Positions 17,904-22,305 of a stretch of DNA of 22,305 bases are shown one piece after another. Positions within the stretch are counted from its first letter, which is position 1. Each line of letters starts with the position of its first letter. The stretch is from assembly GCA_003024175.1 (NCBI GenBank), contig MDYQ01000417.1:1-22305 (forward strand), read 5' to 3'. The position numbers and the translations under genes were made by a program. The notes beneath the pieces were generated by a model. It was not told where the DNA came from. It did not search any database and saw only the letters and a program-made list of their open reading frames with translations. Source of the DNA: Planoprotostelium fungivorum. Its lineage: Eukaryota > Evosea > Variosea > Cavosteliida > Cavosteliaceae.

Positions 17904-18463
17904 CAGATCTGTCTCGAAAATTCCATCCCAGATCTGAACACCACCGATCCGATGATGGAGCAAAACAAAGGGACTTTCGAGTCATATTCAAATCGGTTGA
18001 TACAGGTCAGACTTTCCCTCTTCAGTATTCTCCTGTTCTCTCGACAAGGAAATGCTCGACTGCAGTGCGAATTTCAATCGAGACAAGTAGACACTGCTGG
18101 ATGACAATCGGCTTCATTATATAGACATAACGCAGAACTTCAGGTCCTCATCTTCCTGCGAGGGAGTCGGCTGTAAGCGAAACATGCACGTGACGCAACC
18201 GCTTTCAATTTACCCTCGGCCGCGGAGATTTGTTGTCAAAGGGCGTGACCTCCTCATCCTGCATCCTCTCCTCTTTCTCTCGCTCGAGATGGTTGCTGTA
18301 TAGAAGAGAGAGAAGGCATACAGTTCGTTCTATAGAAAAAGATGCGAAGCAGGTGCCAGAGAGAGCGTCGGAGATGAGCCGATCACGTGACTAACGGCAA
18401 AGGTGCTCTCTTTTGAGCTCAGTGCCGACGGCATTCTCTCGGGGACCACACACGAACAGCAGC
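17904..18463. promoter_or_regulatory. Shared divergent promoter region
   Basis: These 560 bp separate the start codons of the divergently transcribed Zn2Cys6-PAS and sterol reductase genes, so both promoters must lie here. Visible words include CACGTGACG near 18187 and CGGCCGCGGAG near 18217, the second being a GC-rich CGG/CCG-type sequence of the kind zinc-cluster proteins often bind, and CACGTGAC near 18383. No coding region is supported. Regulatory roles are inference. Confidence 0.5.
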
Positions 18464-20153
18464 ATGACCAAGCAGAAGGACGCTAAGGCCGCTAAGTGAG
18501 TAGATCGGAGATGTCTAAAGCTCAACCTATGCAGGTGGACTGAGGCTAAAGTCGATGAGACACCATTCGGTCTGCCCCACTGGGTGCACACCGTCTTTGT
18601 GCCCCTCTTTATCATGACTTCCACCTTCTTCACGGCCCCTACTGTGTGGATTATCTGCACTGCCTTCAAGGGGTAAGACATTTTGCATTTTGCATCCGAT
18701 ACTCACGCCTCCTTAGAGATCTGGTTGAGTTTGTGCAGAACCTGCACAAGGTCCCTCTCCTGTGGCCCTCACCTACCTTCGAGGCCGCTAAAATCATCGG
18801 ATGGTTCGCCGCCTTGAACGTTGCCCTTCTCCTCTTGGTTCCCTCCAAGAGACTCCTGGGTCCCATCACACCCGAAGGTGATTCTTCATTTTACAAATCA
18901 CCTCTCAACCGAATCTCACTCTCTATCCAGGAAACCAGCCCGTCTACCGTCTGAACGGTGTCTCTTGCTTCCTGTTGAACCACGTCATCCTCTACATTGG
19001 TGGTGCCGTCTTCAAGCTCTACAACTTGGGCATCGTCTACGACCACCTCGGTTCCATCTTGGTCACCCTCTCTTACTTTGCCCTCCTGGGTTGCTTCCTC
19101 CTCTACGTCAAGGGTGAATCGATCCCTCTCGTTCCAGAATGGAGATTGATTCTGTGCAGGAAGACTCGCCCCCACCAACAAGGATGCCAGTGTCACTGGT
19201 AACCCCATCATGGACTACTACTGGGGAGTCGAGCTCCACCCCGCCGTATTGGGTGTCTCCCTCAAGCAGATTGCCAACTGCCGTCTCGGCATGATGTGCT
19301 GGTCTGTCATGCTCTGGTCTTACCTGTTCAAGCAGGTCCGTGTCATCTCCATCTCATGTGACTATCATTCTGATGACGATGCAGGCTGAGCTGTACGGAT
19401 CCGTCTCCAACTCGATGATCCTCTCTGTCGTCCTCCAGTCCGTGTACTGCCTCAAGTTCTTCCACTGGGAGGGTGGCTACTTCCACACCCTCGACATCAT
19501 GCACGACAGGTCCGTCTACAACGCACCATCACCGTCTCACGTTTCACAGATTCGGTTACTACATCTTCTGGGGTGTGATGGTCTGGATCCCCTCTGTCTA
19601 CACTCTGACTGGAATGTGGTTGGTGGAGCACCCCATCGAGCTGTCCCCCGTCTACTTCTACTCCGTCCTCGCCTTCGGTCTCTTCTCCATCTACGTCAAC
19701 TACGAGGCCGACGCCCAGAGAACTGTGAGTGTCTCGTTGTAGACAGTCCCGCTCACCGCCTCAGCTCTGCCGTGCCACCCAGGGCAAGTGCAAGATCTGG
19801 GGCAAGGACCCCGAGATGATTACGGCCACTTACTACACCGCTGAGGGTACCCCCAGAACTAACCTTCTCCTCGTCTCTGGATGGTGGGCCGTGGCCAGAC
19901 ACTTCCACTACGTCCCCGAGTTAGCCCTCTCTCTCGCTTGGTCCCTCCCTGCCCAGTACGGAGGCTTCATCCCCTACTTCTACTTGGTGAGAGGAAGGAG
20001 AAGATGAAGAGTGACGCCGTGTAGGTCTACTTGACTGTCCTCTTGGTGCACAGATCAGGAAGAGACGAGCTGAGATGCAGTGACAAGTACGGAAAGGACT
20101 GGGAGAAGTACAAGGCTCGCGTTCCCTACCGCATGGTCCCCTTCCTCTACTAG
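18464..20153 (+). CDS. DHCR7: 7-dehydrocholesterol reductase (sterol delta-7 reductase)
   Basis: Exons: 18464-18495, 18535-18672, 18717-18877, 18931-19113, 19160-19335, 19385-19509, 19550-19724, 19765-19986, 20025-20153, giving 446 residues, close to plant (about 430) and animal (475) enzymes. It reduces the C7-C8 double bond of sterols with NADPH at the ER membrane, the last step to cholesterol-type sterols. Family signatures are clear: [43 protein letters not shown], the late [12 protein letters not shown] and the terminal PYRMVPFLY. Several hydrophobic segments fit a polytopic membrane protein. The short charged N-terminus ([11 protein letters not shown]) comes from a tiny first exon. It is C-rich at third positions (GTC, CTC, TAC, AAG), suggesting high expression. 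Introns at 19510 and 19725 carry the TCTACAACG word in opposite orientations. Confidence 0.95.
19515..19523 (+). repeat. Intronic TCTACAACG word
   Basis: Sense TCTACAACG(C) copy, 9 of 10 to the consensus, in the 40-nt intron 19510-19549 of the sterol reductase gene. Confidence 0.75.
19734..19743 (+). repeat. Intronic TCGTTGTAGA word
   Basis: Sense TCGTTGTAGA copy within GTCTCGTTGTAGAC in the 40-nt intron 19725-19764 of the sterol reductase gene. Confidence 0.85.
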
Positions 20154-20274
20154 ATCCATCCATTCGAATAGATCTTAGATTTCATTCTTTGTCTCTTCTT
20201 GTCAGAGGAAGAGCAGACGAAAGAGAAAAGTGCAGAACACAATCGATCTTCTATAGAGTGATTGTAGATGTTGT
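20154..20274. other. Tail-to-tail intergenic, 121 bp
   Basis: It lies between the reductase TAG and the TAA of the minus-strand glycosidase-like gene. No terminator or polyadenylation consensus stands out. Confidence 0.5.
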
Positions 20275-22007
20275 TTAATTGCCCCACACTTGGTGAAACT
20301 TCTTGGTGATGCCTCCGGCGATGACGAGATAAGCGTCCTTGTTCATCTTGTACCCATCCATGTCCAACGTCACGAAGGGAGGGCTCACTGGGGCATTCTC
20401 TCTCGTGGCAACCACCTGAAGACTGTCACACATTCCCTCGTGATAAGACGCTGCAACTCGCTCACCTTGAATTGGGCCGTACCTGCGAACGTGTCAGCGA
20501 AGAAATCCATCATCCGTGTCCATCACCCTCATCGACCTCGTCGAACATGGCCAGGAAGAGGAAGAGAGGTTTGTTCGCAATGTGCACCTCAGCCTGCGCC
20601 TTGATGAACTTACCACCGTCCCTGGGTACCTGGTTCAACTTGGCGTCTTGGGGTGGATTGTGGTTGACGTGCATGTTCCTCCAGCTGAAGCCGGGCCACA
20701 GGACCGGCGAGTATTCGACACCGATCGAACGAGCGTAGCTGACATCCACATCAGTGACTCATGCGTCTCGTCATCTCACTCCATGTCGTCCTTCAAGAGT
20801 TGAGGCCAGCTGCCCTGGAAGCCACCTTCATCAAAGGCACCGACCATCCAAGGTTGAATGACGTGGGGGATCTGAATGGAGGTCGGGGGATGGAGAGGAG
20901 AGGAAGCTCACCTTGTAGACTTGAGCGTAGGGGTCGTTGTTCTTCACGTCTTCAAACCTCCAGATCCAGTTTACACCTGCGATGAGGAAAGTCTTCGGTT
21001 TGAAATAGTTGAGGGCGTTCGTGGCCTGCTGGGGGGTCATACGCTCCTGCTGCCGTCAGAAGATGTCTCGTTGTAGACGGTCGAAATCGCGTGGTACCTT
21101 GAAGAAACCCCATATCTCTAAGACGGGGAGATTGTTGTGGTGGAGGTAGGCGGGGGAGTCTGTGATGTGGAGGGTGTTGGTGAGGTACTCCCAATCTTTC
21201 GTCAGGAAGTCTTGGATCTGGTCACCTGCGGCACCGGACATGTCGTATTCCACGGCGAAGACTCTTCCGTATTTCTCGGCCGCCGCTCTGACCTTTTGCA
21301 AGATCTGAGAGGAGTCAGATGATGAGAGGAGTCAGATGATGAGAGGAGGATGAGGGTTAAGAGGATGAAGGAGTGAAAGAGAAGGTGAGAGGTGATGACG
21401 GTGGACCTGTGCGGTATCTGGGTTGTTCTGATAGCCAAAGAACCTCTGGACGAACACACCGTCGATGTTGTACTTCTTCATCCACTTGAAGTGGGTGTCA
21501 ATGACACCGGTACAGAAGGAACTGTACAGTTTGAGGGGCGTTCCGTCGGCTCTCGATAATTCTACCACACATCAGCAGCTATCAGCCAACATACGATAAG
21601 GAGATGAGATTTGATGAGAACGAGAGCTCACGAGTCGGGCACAGGCATTCACTGGGATATTCGGACACATCGGGGAAGAGATCGACTCGGACTGAACAAG
21701 GTAAATCACTCAGATGTTTTAATAAGAAGATGGATCTCACTCGTCTGGTTGTTGGGAGGTTGACTCGAAGATTCGGTCCAATGCCAATATGTGGGCCATC
21801 CTGCATCTCTCAATCTACGGAAATCAGAACATGATCTCACCTGATCCATCTCCGGGACATCTGAACCAAGCCTGGTAACCATAGATAGTTTTACCCGCTA
21901 TGGTCTTAGAGTTGACTGCAGCGCTCACGATGGCAACTGATCTGTTCAGAACAATGGACGATCGAATTTGTCTCACCGTACAGGAGCAAAAGTAACAAGA
22001 CTCTCAT
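20275..22007 (-). CDS. Secreted glycoside hydrolase family 71/99-like protein
   Basis: Exons (minus): 22007-21977, 21936-21841, 21800-21741, 21691-21632, 21561-21407, 21304-21098, 21046-20912, 20871-20780, 20738-20527, 20482-20466, 20415-20275, giving 401 residues in phase. A signal peptide is evident (MRVLLLLLLYVAIVSA). The mature part matches the GH71/99-like family (bacterial xylosidase/arabinosidase-type annotations): GYQAWFRCPGDGSG, LFPDVSEYP, LYSSFCTGVIDTHFKWMKKYNIDGVFVQRF (two segments, about 94-123), YGRVFAVEYDMSG, VNWIWRF, WMVGAFDEGGF, SPVLWPGFSW and AMFDEVDEGTAQFK (about 342-354). Family members are TIM-barrel glycosidases; the substrate cannot be read from the sequence. It likely acts outside the cell or in the endolysosomal lumen, for example on bacterial or fungal glycans (inference). 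Exon 10 is only 17 nt. One intron (21097-21047) carries the TCTACAACGA word. Confidence 0.88.
21068..21077 (-). repeat. Intronic TCTACAACGA word (sense)
   Basis: The plus strand reads GTCTCGTTGTAGAC at 21066-21079. In the transcript the orientation is TCTACAACGA, in the 51-nt intron 21097-21047. Confidence 0.85.
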
Positions 22008-22305
22008 CTTTGTCGGTTTGTCTCTTTTCAATAAGTCACAGCGAGTTTTCCTCAAAGATTAAATTCGAAATAAAAGACTTTTTTAAGGGATGAACCCACA
22101 ACCACGGTGTGACGAGCGTGGAGGGCTTCTGTACGTAAGTGAGATAGTCAGTAGCTCCTGATCCATCCGAGTTAGAAGAGCAGGAGTAGTGATCGACAAC
22201 ATCGAGTGAGAAGAAGAAGAAGACTCTGTGAGAGGAGAAACATGGGAAAACGAGAGGACAGGAGGCGGTAATGATTTGAGATAGATTCCCTCACACTTTC
22301 TATCT
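22008..22305. other. Upstream region of the glycosidase-like gene
   Basis: It should contain the promoter of the leftward gene at 20275-22007. No coding exon, RNA or repeat is supported up to the window edge. Confidence 0.4.

Overview
This is one end of a chromosome from a unicellular eukaryote. It opens with CCCTAAA-type telomere repeats and a gene-poor, repeat-rich subtelomere (1 to about 3300), then runs into dense, intron-rich genes. Introns are very short: most of the roughly 70 inferred here are 36 to 50 nt, begin GTGAG (sometimes GTCCG, GTATC or GTGAT), often carry a CTGAC/TTGAC/CTGAT branch-like motif and end CAG/TAG. Splicing them in silico restores long open frames with the standard code. 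The species is not identifiable from the sequence. TKL kinases with talin-type modules, SNX-like proteins and a Zn2Cys6-PAS regulator would suit an amoebozoan or similar protist (inference, low confidence).

Layout. 1-122 is telomere. 123-1000 holds diverged tandem repeats and a long foldback. 1195-1294 and 1577-1761 are two related MITE-like elements with target-site duplications. 2656-2743 is a tRNA-like Pol III element. 3338-4138 (-) is an unknown gene, and about 4620-5045 (-) an unresolved gene fragment. 5466-10089 (+) is a 16-exon gene joining a Ctf4/AND-1-like WD40 region to a kinesin-like motor fold without its ATP-binding motif. 10358-12550 (+) is a PX-domain, sorting-nexin-like gene. 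12643-16524 (-) is a 21-exon TKL-type kinase with three beta-grasp modules. 16691-17903 (-) is a Zn(II)2Cys6-PAS regulator of the AcuK/ERT1 type. 18464-20153 (+) is a 7-dehydrocholesterol reductase. 20275-22007 (-) is a secreted GH71/99-like glycosidase-type protein.

The genes do not form a pathway or operon. Arrangement is compact: the PX and kinase genes are tail to tail with 92 bp between, the reductase and glycosidase genes are tail to tail with 121 bp between, and the Zn2Cys6-PAS gene and the sterol reductase are divergent over a 560-bp shared upstream region.

The most unusual signal is a 10-bp word, TCGTTGTAGA, or its reverse complement. It recurs in at least ten introns of four or more unrelated genes, in both orientations, and looks like the trace of a family of mobile or duplicated introns. 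All exon coordinates come from reading frames and splice consensus only and may be off by a base or two; there is no transcript evidence.
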